NCBI RefSeq assembly: GCF_019904295.1
Contig: NZ_CP065359.1
Coordinates: 1,017,001-1,081,000 of the forward strand
Length of the DNA stretch: 64,000 nucleotides
Origin: Ruegeria sp. SCSIO 43209
GTDB taxonomy: Bacteria > Pseudomonadota > Alphaproteobacteria > Rhodobacterales > Rhodobacteraceae
Direction: 5' to 3'
Part shown: positions 54,261 to 63,260 of the stretch, one piece after another
How the letters are laid out: the number at the start of each line of letters is the position of its first letter
Position numbering within the stretch: position 1 is the stretch's first letter
Position numbers and translations under genes: made by a program
Notes under the pieces: generated by a model
Database searches by the model: none
What the model saw: only the letters and a program-made list of their open reading frames with translations
Told to the model about the DNA's origin: nothing

Positions 54261-57049
54261 GCCAGTCTCTTGTTATCAACCGCTTGCCGCGCGCTTTTCA
54301 TACCGATCTGGGTGACGAAACACGCGCGGCGCTGCCCGATTTGACTGCCGAGCAGGGGGAGTTGATCGCGGGAACTGCGGGCTCTAGCCCCTACCTGAAA
54401 GGTTTGATTGACCAAGAAAGGGACTGGTTGCCGCACGCGTTGCAGCAACCGGACCAGGCATTGGCGGATGTGATGGGCGCAGCGCGCGCGCTGCCGCCGG
54501 ATCAGTTGAAACCCGGTTTGCGGCAAGCGAAGAGGCGCATGGCCTTGCTGACGGCGCTGGCCGATCTGGCAGGTGCGTGGCCGTTGGAAAAGGTAACTGC
54601 CGCGCTGACCGACTTTGGCGCTTTGGCCGCAGATGTGGCAGCGAAGGCCGAAATTGCTGCGCTGATCCGGCGCGGCAAGCTGCCGGGTATGACCGAAGAT
54701 GATGTCGAAACCGCAGCTGGTATGGTCATTCTGGCGATGGGCAAAATGGGCGCGTATGAGCTGAATTATAGCTCAGATATCGATCTGATCGTGCTGTTCG
54801 ACGAAACCCGCTTTGATCCCGATGATTTCTACGAAGCGCGACAGGGCATGGTGCGCGCCACGCGGAATTTCTGTGCCACGCTCAGCGACAAGACGGCGGA
54901 TGGCTATGTGTTCCGCACCGATCTGCGATTGCGCCCCGACCCGGCGGTGACGCCTGTGTGTCTGGCGATGGAAGCGGCTGAGCGCTACTATGAAAGCCTT
55001 GGGCGCACGTGGGAACGCGCGGCCTATATCAAGGCACGCCCCTGCGCCGGGGACATCGCGGCAGGTCTGAGATTCCTCGATGCATTGCGCCCGTTCGTCT
55101 GGCGGCGGCATCTGGATTTTGCCGCCATTCAAGACGCCCATGACATGCGCTTGCGCATTCGCGAGAACAAGGGAACGGGCGGAAGTCTCTCGATTCCCGG
55201 CCACGATATGAAGCTGGGGCAGGGCGGTATTCGAGAGATCGAGTTTTTTACTCAGACCCGTCAATTGATCGCGGGCGGACGTGATCCCGACCTTCGCGTC
55301 CGGGGTACCGTTCCCGGTCTGGCGGCGTTGGCGTCGAAGGGCTGGGTGCCCGAAGACGTCGCAGAGAAACTGACTGACCACTACCGCGCCCACCGCGAGG
55401 TCGAGCATCGCATCCAGATGGTGCACGACGCACAGACCCATAAGGTGCCAAATTCAGAGGACGGTTTCGAACGGGTCGCGTGCCTGATGGGGATCAGCAG
55501 CGCCGAATTGACCGCCGAACTGACCCGCCGCCTGACCGAAGTGCACGAACTGACCGAAGGGTTCTTCGCCCCTGGACCAGGCGCGGCACCCGTGCCGCTT
55601 CAGGAGGTTGAGTTTGACAAGGGTGTGCTGGCCCGCTGGCCGACTTATCCGGCGCTTCGATCGCAGCGTGGTGCACGGATATTCGAGCGGCTCAGGCCGG
55701 AACTTCTGGCGCGATTGGCAAAAACTGCGAAACCCGACGAAGCGCTATTGGCACTGGATGGTTTTCTGGCGGGATTACCCGCCGGAGTGCAGCTGTTTTC
55801 CCTGTTCGAGGCGAACCCGCATCTGATCGATCTGCTGGTCGATATCGTTGGAACGTCACATGCGCTCGCCACCCATCTGTCGCGCAACGCCTCGGTTTTT
55901 GATGCGGTGATTGGTGGCAGTTTCTTCAGCGATTGGCCCGGGCAGGCGACCTTGCAGTCGGACTTGACGAAGGCCTTGGCAGAGGAAAGCGACTATGAAA
56001 CACAGCTCGATTTCGCTCGTCGCTGGTGCAAGGAGTGGCACTTTCGCATCGGTGTGCATCATCTGCGCGGACTGATCGATGGGGCGCAGGCCGGGCAGCA
56101 ATATGCCGAACTGGCGCAGGCCGTGATTGCGGCGGTTCTGCCCTGCGTTGTCGACCAGTTCTCCAAAAAGCATGGACCGGCGCCCGGGCGCGGCGCCGCG
56201 GTTTTGGGCATGGGGTCACTTGGGGCAGGGCGCATCAACTCGCAATCCGATCTGGACATGATTGTCATCTACGATCCTCAGGATCAGGACATGTCCGATG
56301 GCCCTCGCCCGCTGGCAACGCGGACATACTACGCTCGTTTCACCCAGGCTCTGATCACGGCGCTCAGCGCGCCAATGTCGCAGGGACGGCTTTATGAGGT
56401 CGACATGCGTCTGCGCCCGTCGGGCAATCAGGGGCCGGTGGCTACAAGCTGGGCCAGCTTCACCAACTATCAGCAGAATGAGGCCTGGGTGTGGGAACAC
56501 CTTGCTTTGACTCGCGCCCATGTGGTCGCAGGTGAAGCCGGTTTAGCCGAGGATATCGAAAACTTCCGCGCTGAATTCCTGTCGCAAACGCGCGACCACC
56601 AGAAGGTGCTGAAAGAAGTGGCCGCGATGCGCGAAAGACTGGCCGCAGCCAAAGCACCAGCGGGCGTTTGGGACGCAAAGAATGGGCCGGGCCGCATGAT
56701 GGATATCGAGCTGATGGCAGAGACGGGCGCATTGCTGGCCGGATTGCCCCAGCGCGATGTACACTGGGGTCTGGACGGGGCGGTCGCTGTCGGGCTGCTG
56801 GATGTCGCGCAGGCGCAAACCCTGAAGGGTTGTTACGATTTATGCTGGTCGGTGCAATGTGCGGCGCGTCTGCTGTCGGGAAAGGTGATCGAGGCCGACA
56901 AGATCGGTGAAGGCGGTACGGCCTTTCTGTGTCGGGCGACCGGGTTCGATCAGGTCGAACAGCTGCAATCCGCGTTGCAAGACAATTACAGCACTGCGGC
57001 CTCGTTGATTGGCGCAGTGGTCGGAGGGGTTGAAGATGGCACGCAGTGA
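54257..57049 (+). CDS. glnE: Glutamine synthetase adenylyltransferase/adenylyl-removing enzyme
   Basis: The bifunctional enzyme that adds or removes AMP on glutamine synthetase in response to PII and glutamine, setting ammonia assimilation. It has 930 residues from the ATG within ATGA at 54257. Two nucleotidyltransferase domains are visible: an N-terminal one with AMGKMGAYELNYSSDIDLIV and a C-terminal one with GMGSLGAGRINSQSDLDMIV. Each is followed by a helical GlnD-UR-type region (for example REIEFFTQTRQLI and GRMMDIELMAETGALL). A small gene overlaps its 3' end by 14 bases. Confidence 0.95.
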   Translation: MSQSLVINRLPRAFHTDLGDETRAALPDLTAEQGELIAGTAGSSPYLKGLIDQERDWLPHALQQPDQALADVMGAARALPPDQLKPGLRQAKRRMALLTALADLAGAWPLEKVTAALTDFGALAADVAAKAEIAALIRRGKLPGMTEDDVETAAGMVILAMGKMGAYELNYSSDIDLIVLFDETRFDPDDFYEARQGMVRATRNFCATLSDKTADGYVFRTDLRLRPDPAVTPVCLAMEAAERYYESLGRTWERAAYIKARPCAGDIAAGLRFLDALRPFVWRRHLDFAAIQDAHDMRLRIRENKGTGGSLSIPGHDMKLGQGGIREIEFFTQTRQLIAGGRDPDLRVRGTVPGLAALASKGWVPEDVAEKLTDHYRAHREVEHRIQMVHDAQTHKVPNSEDGFERVACLMGISSAELTAELTRRLTEVHELTEGFFAPGPGAAPVPLQEVEFDKGVLARWPTYPALRSQRGARIFERLRPELLARLAKTAKPDEALLALDGFLAGLPAGVQLFSLFEANPHLIDLLVDIVGTSHALATHLSRNASVFDAVIGGSFFSDWPGQATLQSDLTKALAEESDYETQLDFARRWCKEWHFRIGVHHLRGLIDGAQAGQQYAELAQAVIAAVLPCVVDQFSKKHGPAPGRGAAVLGMGSLGAGRINSQSDLDMIVIYDPQDQDMSDGPRPLATRTYYARFTQALITALSAPMSQGRLYEVDMRLRPSGNQGPVATSWASFTNYQQNEAWVWEHLALTRAHVVAGEAGLAEDIENFRAEFLSQTRDHQKVLKEVAAMRERLAAAKAPAGVWDAKNGPGRMMDIELMAETGALLAGLPQRDVHWGLDGAVAVGLLDVAQAQTLKGCYDLCWSVQCAARLLSGKVIEADKIGEGGTAFLCRATGFDQVEQLQSALQDNYSTAASLIGAVVGGVEDGTQ

Positions 57050-57308
57050 TGATCCGAATGACCACAAAGGCCTGATCCGCGAGGCGTATCGCATTGAAGG
57101 CATCACCTTGCCCGAGTGTCGCAGCATCTTTCTGGATTGGGCGCTGAGCCTGCCCGGAGAGCTTGATCAAAATCAGGCCTTGACCAACCTGCACGCAGTC
57201 TATTCGGAACAGGCTGCTGATCATCCGATGACGCAGGTCCTGACCGAGGGTTTGCAGGCGGCCCAAGCCCCCAAGCGTCGTGGCGGCTGGCGCAAGCGCA
57301 ATCGTTAA
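57036..57308 (+). CDS. Small conserved protein of unknown function
   Basis: A 90-residue soluble protein, start ATG 57036 with GGAGGGG upstream, inside the end of glnE. It begins MARSDDPNDHKGLIREAYRI and ends in a basic tail (PKRRGGWRKRNR). Similar short proteins accompany glnE in Rhodobacteraceae as far as I recall. The tail could bind nucleic acid. Function is unknown. Confidence 0.7.
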   Translation: MARSDDPNDHKGLIREAYRIEGITLPECRSIFLDWALSLPGELDQNQALTNLHAVYSEQAADHPMTQVLTEGLQAAQAPKRRGGWRKRNR

Positions 57309-57349
57309 CGGGGCTTTCACCCCCGTGCATTCACGATTATGAGGGCGCC

Positions 57350-58552
57350 ATGACACCCGTAGCTGACCGCCCCCGTATCCGTTTGAAACCCAAGGCCAAT
57401 GCGCGTGGCCTGCGCCATGGGTTTCCCTGGGTCTATGCCAATGACATCGTCACCGACCGCCGGACTCGCAAGATCGGGCCGGGGTCCTTGGCTGTGCTGG
57501 AAGACGAGAAGCGCGCGCCAATCGCTCTGGTCGCGGTGAATCCGGTCTCGAAGATCATGTGCCGGGTACTTGATCGCGATATCGGCGCGCAGTTGGATGC
57601 GGACTGGTTTGAAACCCGTCTGCGCCGCGCGCTTGAGATGCGCGAGCGACTGTTCGATGCGCCGTACTACCGCCTGATCCATGCCGAGGCGGATGGGTTT
57701 CCTGGGGTGATCATCGACCGGTTCGGCGACGCCTGCGTGATCCAACCCAACGCAGTCTGGGCTGAGGCACATCTTGAATCTCTGACCGACGCGCTAGTCA
57801 AGGTGACCGGGGTCGACACAGTGCTGAAGAACGCCTCAGGGCGCACGCGTGTGCTCGAGGGGTTGGACGACACCAATCTGACCTTGCGCGGCACCGCGCC
57901 CGATAAGCCTCTGCCGGTGCCAATGAATGGCGCAACCTACATGGCTGACCTGACTGGTGGGCAGAAAACCGGCCTGTTCTATGACCAACGCCCCAATCAC
58001 GCGTTTGCCGCCAAGTTGGTTCACCCCGAGGCGCATGTGCTGGATGTATTCAGCCACGTCGGAGGCTTTGGTCTGGCCATGCTGGCGGGCGGCGCAGCAC
58101 AGGCATTGTCCGTTGACGGCTCGGCAGCGGCGCTCGAACTGGCGGCGAAGGGCGCAGAAGCCTCAGGATTTTCTGCCCGTTTCCAGACCCGACAAGGCGA
58201 CGCCTTTGATATACTGACCAAACTCGGCGAAGAGGGCGCGTTGTTCGACGTCGTCATCTGTGATCCCCCGGCTTTTGCACCTTCGAAACAGGCGTTGGAT
58301 GCAGGTTTGCGCGCCTATGAGCGTACCGCACGTCTGGCGGCTCCGCTGGTCAAACCGGGCGGGTATCTTGGCCTCTGCTCCTGTTCTCATGCCGCTGATC
58401 TGGGCCGCTTCCGCGATGCCTCATCCCGTGGGATCGGACGGGCAGGACGACAGGCCCAACTGATCCGAACTGGCTTTGCCGGGCCGGACCATCCACAACT
58501 GCCGCAGCTGGCAGAAAGCGGCTACCTCAAAGCCGTGTTTTACCGTCTGTGA
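57350..58552 (+). CDS. SAM-dependent rRNA methyltransferase (RlmI-like)
   Basis: A 400-residue methyltransferase with an N-terminal PUA-like domain (RIRLKPKANARGLRHGFPWV) and an RlmI-like middle domain (LIHAEADGFPGVIIDRFGD). The C-terminal Rossmann methylase contains HVLDVFSHVGGFGLAMLAGG for SAM and DPPAFAPSK as catalytic motif IV. The usual final SCS motif is present in LCSCSHAAD. E. coli RlmI makes 5-methylcytosine in 23S rRNA; the same class of reaction is inferred. The following PIN gene starts within its stop (GTGA). Confidence 0.85.
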   Translation: MTPVADRPRIRLKPKANARGLRHGFPWVYANDIVTDRRTRKIGPGSLAVLEDEKRAPIALVAVNPVSKIMCRVLDRDIGAQLDADWFETRLRRALEMRERLFDAPYYRLIHAEADGFPGVIIDRFGDACVIQPNAVWAEAHLESLTDALVKVTGVDTVLKNASGRTRVLEGLDDTNLTLRGTAPDKPLPVPMNGATYMADLTGGQKTGLFYDQRPNHAFAAKLVHPEAHVLDVFSHVGGFGLAMLAGGAAQALSVDGSAAALELAAKGAEASGFSARFQTRQGDAFDILTKLGEEGALFDVVICDPPAFAPSKQALDAGLRAYERTARLAAPLVKPGGYLGLCSCSHAADLGRFRDASSRGIGRAGRQAQLIRTGFAGPDHPQLPQLAESGYLKAVFYRL

Positions 58553-59091
58553 AGGCGGTTCTTGATACCTGCGTCATCTATCCCACGGTGATGCGAGAGA
58601 TGCTGTTGGGCGCTGCGAGGCTTAACTATTTCACACCCGTCTGGTCTGCACGTATCCTCGAAGAATGGGCCCGTGCCGCCCGCAAACTCGGCCCCGAGGG
58701 AGAGGCGCAGGCGCGCGCCGAAATCGCGCTGGTTCAGGCCCATTGGCCAAATGCCGAGCAACCCGCCAACCTCGGTGTTGAACAGCGCCTATGGTTGCCG
58801 GATGCCGCCGACATCCACGTTCTCGCAACGGCGGTCACAAGCTCGGCAGATGTCATTGTCACCGTCAATGCCAAGGACTTTCCCAAGAATATTTTGGCCG
58901 ACGAAGGGCTTGAGCGGCGCGATCCGGACGGGCTGCTGCATGAACTCTGGCTGTCCGACCCCGAAGGCATGACGCAGGTTTCCAAAGCGGTCCTTGCTGA
59001 AGCCAACCGGCTATCCGGTGCTCAATGGACCTTGCGCAGCTTAATGAAAAAAGCCCGCCTGCCGCGCCTTGGCAAAGCCCTGAGTACTTAA
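58549..59091 (+). CDS. PIN-domain putative ribonuclease
   Basis: A 180-residue protein starting at GTG that overlaps the methyltransferase stop by four bases. The first PIN acidic residue lies in VLDTCVIYPTVMREMLL, with later acids in PDAADIHVLATAV and VNAKDF. A 60-residue C-terminal extension is rich in Leu and Lys. No small antitoxin gene is next to it, and it is longer than most VapC toxins. Coupling to an rRNA methylase suggests RNA processing, not a toxin-antitoxin pair. Confidence 0.7.
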   Translation: MKAVLDTCVIYPTVMREMLLGAARLNYFTPVWSARILEEWARAARKLGPEGEAQARAEIALVQAHWPNAEQPANLGVEQRLWLPDAADIHVLATAVTSSADVIVTVNAKDFPKNILADEGLERRDPDGLLHELWLSDPEGMTQVSKAVLAEANRLSGAQWTLRSLMKKARLPRLGKALST

Positions 59092-59102
59092 TTCGGGATC
59101 CC

Positions 59103-59158
59103 ATTCATCTGGCCAAAAATATCTCGGGGAGCGCGAGGGGCTGGCCCCTCGCTCCTAT
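59103..59158. repeat. Dispersed palindromic repeat, single copy
   Basis: This carries the same CATTCATCTGGCCAAAAATA / TCTCGGGG unit as near 1,774, followed by a GCGAGGGGC / GCCCCTCGC hairpin. It lies at another convergent junction (PIN gene and M48 protease), which supports a terminator-type role. Confidence 0.6.
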
Positions 59159-59159
59159 C

Positions 59160-59849
59160 CTAAACTCCCACGCCCCACTTTTGTTCAAGTACTTCCAGAG
59201 CTGCGATCCGCTCATCCGTCTTTGGATGACTCATCAACCAAGCGGGCACAACGCCCGCGCGCTGCTGTGTCAGATCCTCAAGCTTGTGGAACAAAGACTT
59301 CTGTGGACCAATCCCGATCCCGGCTTTTGTCAAAAGCGCTGCCGCATATTCATCCGCCTCATATTCATCACTCCGCGACAGGCGGGAGGCCAGCAAATGA
59401 GTCAGCATATTTGCAATCCAGGCTCCAATGAAGGGGATGAAGCGGTTCAATAGCATCATCAGCGCAGCACGCAGGGCGTTTTGACCCGAGAAATCAATCA
59501 TCCGCCGCCGGGCGTGGCCAAGGGCGACATGGCCCAATTCATGCGCGATTACGCTTGCCATTTCTTCCGCTGATACTTCGCCGTTGCCAAATTTGCGATA
59601 AAAACCGCGAGTGATGAAAATACGCCCATCCGGCGCGGCCAGCCCGTTCACCGGATCGATCTCGTAGATGTAGACTGGGACCCGATCAATCCCCAAGGCT
59701 GCAGCCAGCCGGTCCGTCATGCGTTTTAGCGCAGGATCGGCCAGTTCGGTGGACTTCGCATCCAACTCACGATGCGTGCGCCAGACGGATATCCGGTACA
59801 TCACAACGGCATAGGCTATGGCCAGCAGGATGGGTGTTAAGCGAAGCAT
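59160..59849 (-). CDS. M48-family zinc metalloprotease
   Basis: A 229-residue membrane-linked protease. An N-terminal hydrophobic helix (MLRLTPILLAIAYAVVMY) precedes the catalytic domain with HELGH in VIAHELGHVALGHARRR, a third zinc ligand in RSDEYEADEYAAALL, and a second hydrophobic stretch between (NRFIPFIGAWIANMLTHLL). It resembles HtpX/Oma1-like or LoiP-type proteases but is shorter than HtpX. It may remove damaged envelope proteins. Confidence 0.8.
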   Translation of the reverse strand: MLRLTPILLAIAYAVVMYRISVWRTHRELDAKSTELADPALKRMTDRLAAALGIDRVPVYIYEIDPVNGLAAPDGRIFITRGFYRKFGNGEVSAEEMASVIAHELGHVALGHARRRMIDFSGQNALRAALMMLLNRFIPFIGAWIANMLTHLLASRLSRSDEYEADEYAAALLTKAGIGIGPQKSLFHKLEDLTQQRAGVVPAWLMSHPKTDERIAALEVLEQKWGVGV

Positions 59850-59933
59850 GAGTTAGATATGGGCGGCCCACCCCGAGGAGGCAAGCGGTAACTCGCCCTT
59901 CACGCCCGATCAGTTATGCGGCTCAATCCAGCC

Positions 59934-61736
59934 TTACCTGCCTGGCGAGGGCAGGTGCAGGTTCGAATGAAACTCGGCAAGGGACTGCTTGGTTAAGACC
60001 TCGCCCTTCGAAGCCTCAAAAAATGCGCGTTCAGCTTCCTTTTCTGCGACCAGAGCATCAACTCTCAGGTCCCTCACATCCGCGCGCAGAGCGTCGCGCG
60101 CCTCCTCGTAGGTTTCAGCATCGCGCAGCTCATCCTCAAGCGCACTCAGCTTGTCATCATAGTCCGGGTCCGCAGGATCAAGTGCGGCGATATCATCGGC
60201 GATGTCTTCGCTGCTGCGGCCATCGTAGTCTTCGTTCAGATCACGCAGTTCACGGCGCGCCTCATAGAGGTCACCGCGTAAGTCGTAATAGGTTTCCGCC
60301 GCCGCCTGGTAGGTCGCGATTTTGCCGACATTGCTGTTGGGTGAAGCATTGCGGAACGCCGGGGCCGCTGCCTTAGACGCATTCAGGTTACGCAGCTTGT
60401 CCGAGCCATAGGGATCGGTGATCGCTGCAACAAGCGGGTCGCGGTAATAGCGGTAGCGGTCCTTCTTGCGATCGGAATATGGCTTGTCGTATCGCAGTCG
60501 ATAGTCGGCATCATCATAGAACTTCTTATCACCCGAATAGCGGTAGCCGTCAGGATCGTAAGGCACCGGCTGGATCGTTGCCCAGTCCTTGTGCCGGTGG
60601 TTTGGCTGTGGCAGATCGAGATTGCCGTGGAACTCGCCCAGCGTCGCCTTGGTCAATGTACGCCCTTTCGAAGCGTCATAAAAGGCAGCCTCCGCATCTT
60701 GCAACGCGTCGCGGGTTTCGTATTTCAGATCCCTCAGATCCGCGCGCAGATCGTCGCGCGCCTCCTCATAGGTTTCAGCATCGCGCAGCTCATCCTCAAG
60801 CGCACTCAGCTTGTCATCATAGTCCGGGTCCGCAGGATCAAGTGCGGCGATATCATCGGCGATGTCTTCGCTGCTGCGGCCATCGTAGTCTTCGTTCAGA
60901 TCACGCAGTTCACGGCGCGCCTCATAGAGGTCACCGCGTAAGTCGTAATAGGTTTCCGCCGCCGCCTGATAGGTCGCGATCTTGCCGACATTGCTGTTGG
61001 GTGAAGCATTGCGGAACGCCGGGGCTGCTGCCTTAGACGCATTCAGGTTACGCAGCTTGTCCGAGCCATCGGGATCGGTGATCGCTGCAACAAGCGGGTC
61101 GCGATAGCGACGCTTGCCGGGCTTCTTATTGTCATAGTGCTTGGATTTATAATCTGTGCGAGCAACAGGTCGCGGGGAATACTCAACAGGAGCAACCGAC
61201 GCCTTGCGATACGTTTTCGTTACGCGGTTCGCGCTTGACTTGGTTTTTGCCGGCGAACGCTTGCCAAATAGTTGCTCGACATCGCGTTTAAACTCTCTTC
61301 CAAAGCCCGCCAGTGTGGTCTTTTGTACCTTGCCGTTCCGTCCCTTAGCTTTAGCAGAGGTTTTGGCTGACCGGTGGTGTTTTGCCTTTTGCTTCTTGTT
61401 AAACCCGAAAGCCTTTTCCACGCGGTGCGTTTTGGAGTTGGCCTTGCCGGCATCTTTACCCGCGCTTTTGGAACCCTTAGCTTTGCCGGATTTTCCCTTT
61501 TCGCCGCCTTTGTTGCCGTCGTTGCCTTTTCCGGACTTTCCCTTGCCTTTGTTGCCGTCGTTGCTTTTTCCAGAATTACCTTTGCCGCCGCCGCGGCCCT
61601 TTCCCTTTCCATTATCATTCTTGGCATAAGCGGCGTCAGGGGAAAGTACCAATGTCGCGGTCGCACCCGATGCAATTGCGAACGCTGTAATGGTCAAAAC
61701 AGATGTCAGGATATTTCGTAGTTTTGAAATGGTCAT
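59934..61736 (-). CDS. Exported basic/acidic protein with internal duplication
   Basis: A 600-residue protein of no known family. An N-terminal signal (TSVLTITAFAIASGATATLV, cleavage near AYA) leads to a Lys/Gly/Asn/Ser-rich low-complexity region (about 38-120) with GKGKGRGGGKGNSGKSNDGN-type repeats. Two copies of a module of about 190 residues follow (starting near 212 and 432), each with YRDPLVAAITDP and an acidic coiled-coil-like part (YYDLRGDLYEARRELRDLNE, SALEDELRDAETYEEARD). Each copy ends with a TK.TLGEFH.NL.LP-like motif. A surface, cell-wall or DNA-binding structural role is possible but not shown. Confidence 0.75.
   Translation of the reverse strand: MTISKLRNILTSVLTITAFAIASGATATLVLSPDAAYAKNDNGKGKGRGGGKGNSGKSNDGNKGKGKSGKGNDGNKGGEKGKSGKAKGSKSAGKDAGKANSKTHRVEKAFGFNKKQKAKHHRSAKTSAKAKGRNGKVQKTTLAGFGREFKRDVEQLFGKRSPAKTKSSANRVTKTYRKASVAPVEYSPRPVARTDYKSKHYDNKKPGKRRYRDPLVAAITDPDGSDKLRNLNASKAAAPAFRNASPNSNVGKIATYQAAAETYYDLRGDLYEARRELRDLNEDYDGRSSEDIADDIAALDPADPDYDDKLSALEDELRDAETYEEARDDLRADLRDLKYETRDALQDAEAAFYDASKGRTLTKATLGEFHGNLDLPQPNHRHKDWATIQPVPYDPDGYRYSGDKKFYDDADYRLRYDKPYSDRKKDRYRYYRDPLVAAITDPYGSDKLRNLNASKAAAPAFRNASPNSNVGKIATYQAAAETYYDLRGDLYEARRELRDLNEDYDGRSSEDIADDIAALDPADPDYDDKLSALEDELRDAETYEEARDALRADVRDLRVDALVAEKEAERAFFEASKGEVLTKQSLAEFHSNLHLPSPGR
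60068..61103. repeat. Near-identical tandem duplication within the 600-residue protein gene
   Basis: Bases 60068-60443 and 60728-61103 are direct copies, offset exactly 660 bp. A 200-bp core (60109-60308 and 60769-60968) is identical base for base, with only scattered differences outside. Silent sites are conserved too, which points to recent duplication or gene conversion. Confidence 0.9.
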
Positions 61737-61897
61737 CTCAGCCCCCCAGCTTCAATCCCTTTGTCGTATATCACGAATTCGAGAGAGGCAGGGAATTTTG
61801 CCGAGATTGTTTCTTTGGTGGTGCTTTTGACGCGAATATTTCTGAAAACTAGGCCTATTGTTTCCGGTTTCTGAGTCAACCAGGACTCCGACGGTGA

Positions 61898-63082
61898 CTA
61901 GCGCGTCAGTTCCCGCATACCTTGTTCCAAACCCGCCAGCGTCATGGGTACCATGCGATCTTCGAATATCTCACGGATCATGCCGATCGAATGGGTGTAT
62001 TCCCAATACTTCTCTGGCACTGGATTGATCCACAGGTTCGATGTCCACTGTTCGCGTGCACGGCCCAGCCAGACTTGGCCAGATTCCTGGTTCCAATGCT
62101 CATTTGCACCACCGGGATAAGCGATCTCGTAAGGACTCATCGAGGCATCGCCGACAAAGATGCATTTGTAGTCCGGCCCGTATGTGCGCAAGACCTCGTG
62201 CGTCGGAGTTTGCTGATCCCAGCGGCGGCGATTGTCGCGCCAGACGCCTTCATAGAGGCAATTGTGGAAGTAGTAGTATTCCAGATGTTTGAATTCGGTT
62301 CGGGCCGCTGAGAACAGTTCTTCGACGACCTTGATATGCGGGTCCATCGATCCGCCCACGTCCAGAAACAAAAGCACTTTGACGGCGTTGTGTCGTTCGG
62401 GTCGGGTTTTGACATCCAGATAGCCGTGTTCAGCCGTAGCTCTGATCGTTCCATCCAGATCAAGCTCTTCCGCGGCACCTTCACGCGCCCAGCGGCGCAG
62501 GCGTTTCAAGGCAACCTTGATGTTCCGGGTGCCCAGTTCAACAGTGTCATCTAAGTTCTTGAATTCGCGCTTGTCCCAGACCTTTACGGCACGCTGATGG
62601 CGGCTTTCTTTCTGGCCGATGCGCACGCCTTCGGGGTTGTAGCCATAGGCACCGAAAGGTGAGGTGCCCGCGGTGCCGATCCACTTGTTACCGCCCTGAT
62701 GGCGACCCTGTTGGTCCTTGAGGCGCTCGCGTAGCGTCTCCATCAGTTTATCAAAGCCACCAAGCGCCTCGATCTCGGCTTTTTCTTCATCCGACAGGTG
62801 CTTTTCGGCCATCTTTGCAAGCCACTCGGCAGGAATATCGACCGCCTCGAGTACTTGATCGAAACTGATTTCACCCAACCCTTCGAAACTGGCGGCAAAG
62901 GCACGGTCGAACTTGTCGATGTTGCGCTCGTCTTTCACCATCGAAACGCGGGCGAGATAGTAAAACGCCTCGACATCGTATGTCGCCAAGCCCTTTTTCA
63001 TCCCTTCCAGAAACGTCAGGTACTCGCGCAGAGATACGGGAATGCCAGCGTTTCGGAGGTTTTCGAAGAAGGGCAGGAACAT
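61898..63082 (-). CDS. VWA-domain (CoxE-like) protein
   Basis: A 394-residue cytosolic protein from the ATG at 63082; a TTG at 63103 would add seven residues and overlap the upstream small gene. The N-terminal half is helical (MFLPFFENLRNAGIPVSLRE). The C-terminal von Willebrand A domain has a variant metal-ion site DVGGS in LLFLDVGGSMDPHIKV, in place of DxSxS, and later FVGDASMSPYEI. CoxE-type proteins usually work with a MoxR AAA+ ATPase in metalloenzyme assembly, but none is seen nearby. Confidence 0.75.
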   Translation of the reverse strand: MFLPFFENLRNAGIPVSLREYLTFLEGMKKGLATYDVEAFYYLARVSMVKDERNIDKFDRAFAASFEGLGEISFDQVLEAVDIPAEWLAKMAEKHLSDEEKAEIEALGGFDKLMETLRERLKDQQGRHQGGNKWIGTAGTSPFGAYGYNPEGVRIGQKESRHQRAVKVWDKREFKNLDDTVELGTRNIKVALKRLRRWAREGAAEELDLDGTIRATAEHGYLDVKTRPERHNAVKVLLFLDVGGSMDPHIKVVEELFSAARTEFKHLEYYYFHNCLYEGVWRDNRRRWDQQTPTHEVLRTYGPDYKCIFVGDASMSPYEIAYPGGANEHWNQESGQVWLGRAREQWTSNLWINPVPEKYWEYTHSIGMIREIFEDRMVPMTLAGLEQGMRELTR

Positions 63083-63086
63083 CGTT

Positions 63087-63254
63087 CTATACCAGGCGGA
63101 CAATGACCAGTGAAATCACCAGCCCGACCAACGCAAAGGCAATGCCGTAGCCCGCAGCGTATTGCGCCATATCCGCACCGCTTCCGTTACGTTTGCGTGC
63201 TGTCAACGCGCCCAGAATCGCGCCCAGAATAGCCATGCCCAGAACCACTATCAT
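63087..63254 (-). CDS. Small two-helix membrane protein (55 residues)
   Basis: An ATG at 63254 opens a 55-codon frame ending with TAG at 63087, four bases before the VWA start. It begins MIVVLGMAILGAILGALTAR, then a short basic/Gly loop (KRNGSGADMAQY), then a second helix (GIAFALVGLVISLVIVRLV). A GxxxG-like pattern is seen in the first helix. Similar short proteins occur in Rhodobacteraceae as far as I recall. It is tightly packed between its neighbours, so it is probably a real gene. Confidence 0.7.
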   Translation of the reverse strand: MIVVLGMAILGAILGALTARKRNGSGADMAQYAAGYGIAFALVGLVISLVIVRLV

Positions 63255-63260
63255 GTGACG

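Noticed and set aside
58549..59091. VapBC toxin-antitoxin pair
   Set aside because: No small antitoxin gene lies next to the PIN gene and the protein is longer than typical VapC.
60068..61103. CRISPR-like repeat array
   Set aside because: There are only two long copies within one coding frame, with no spacers or short repeats.
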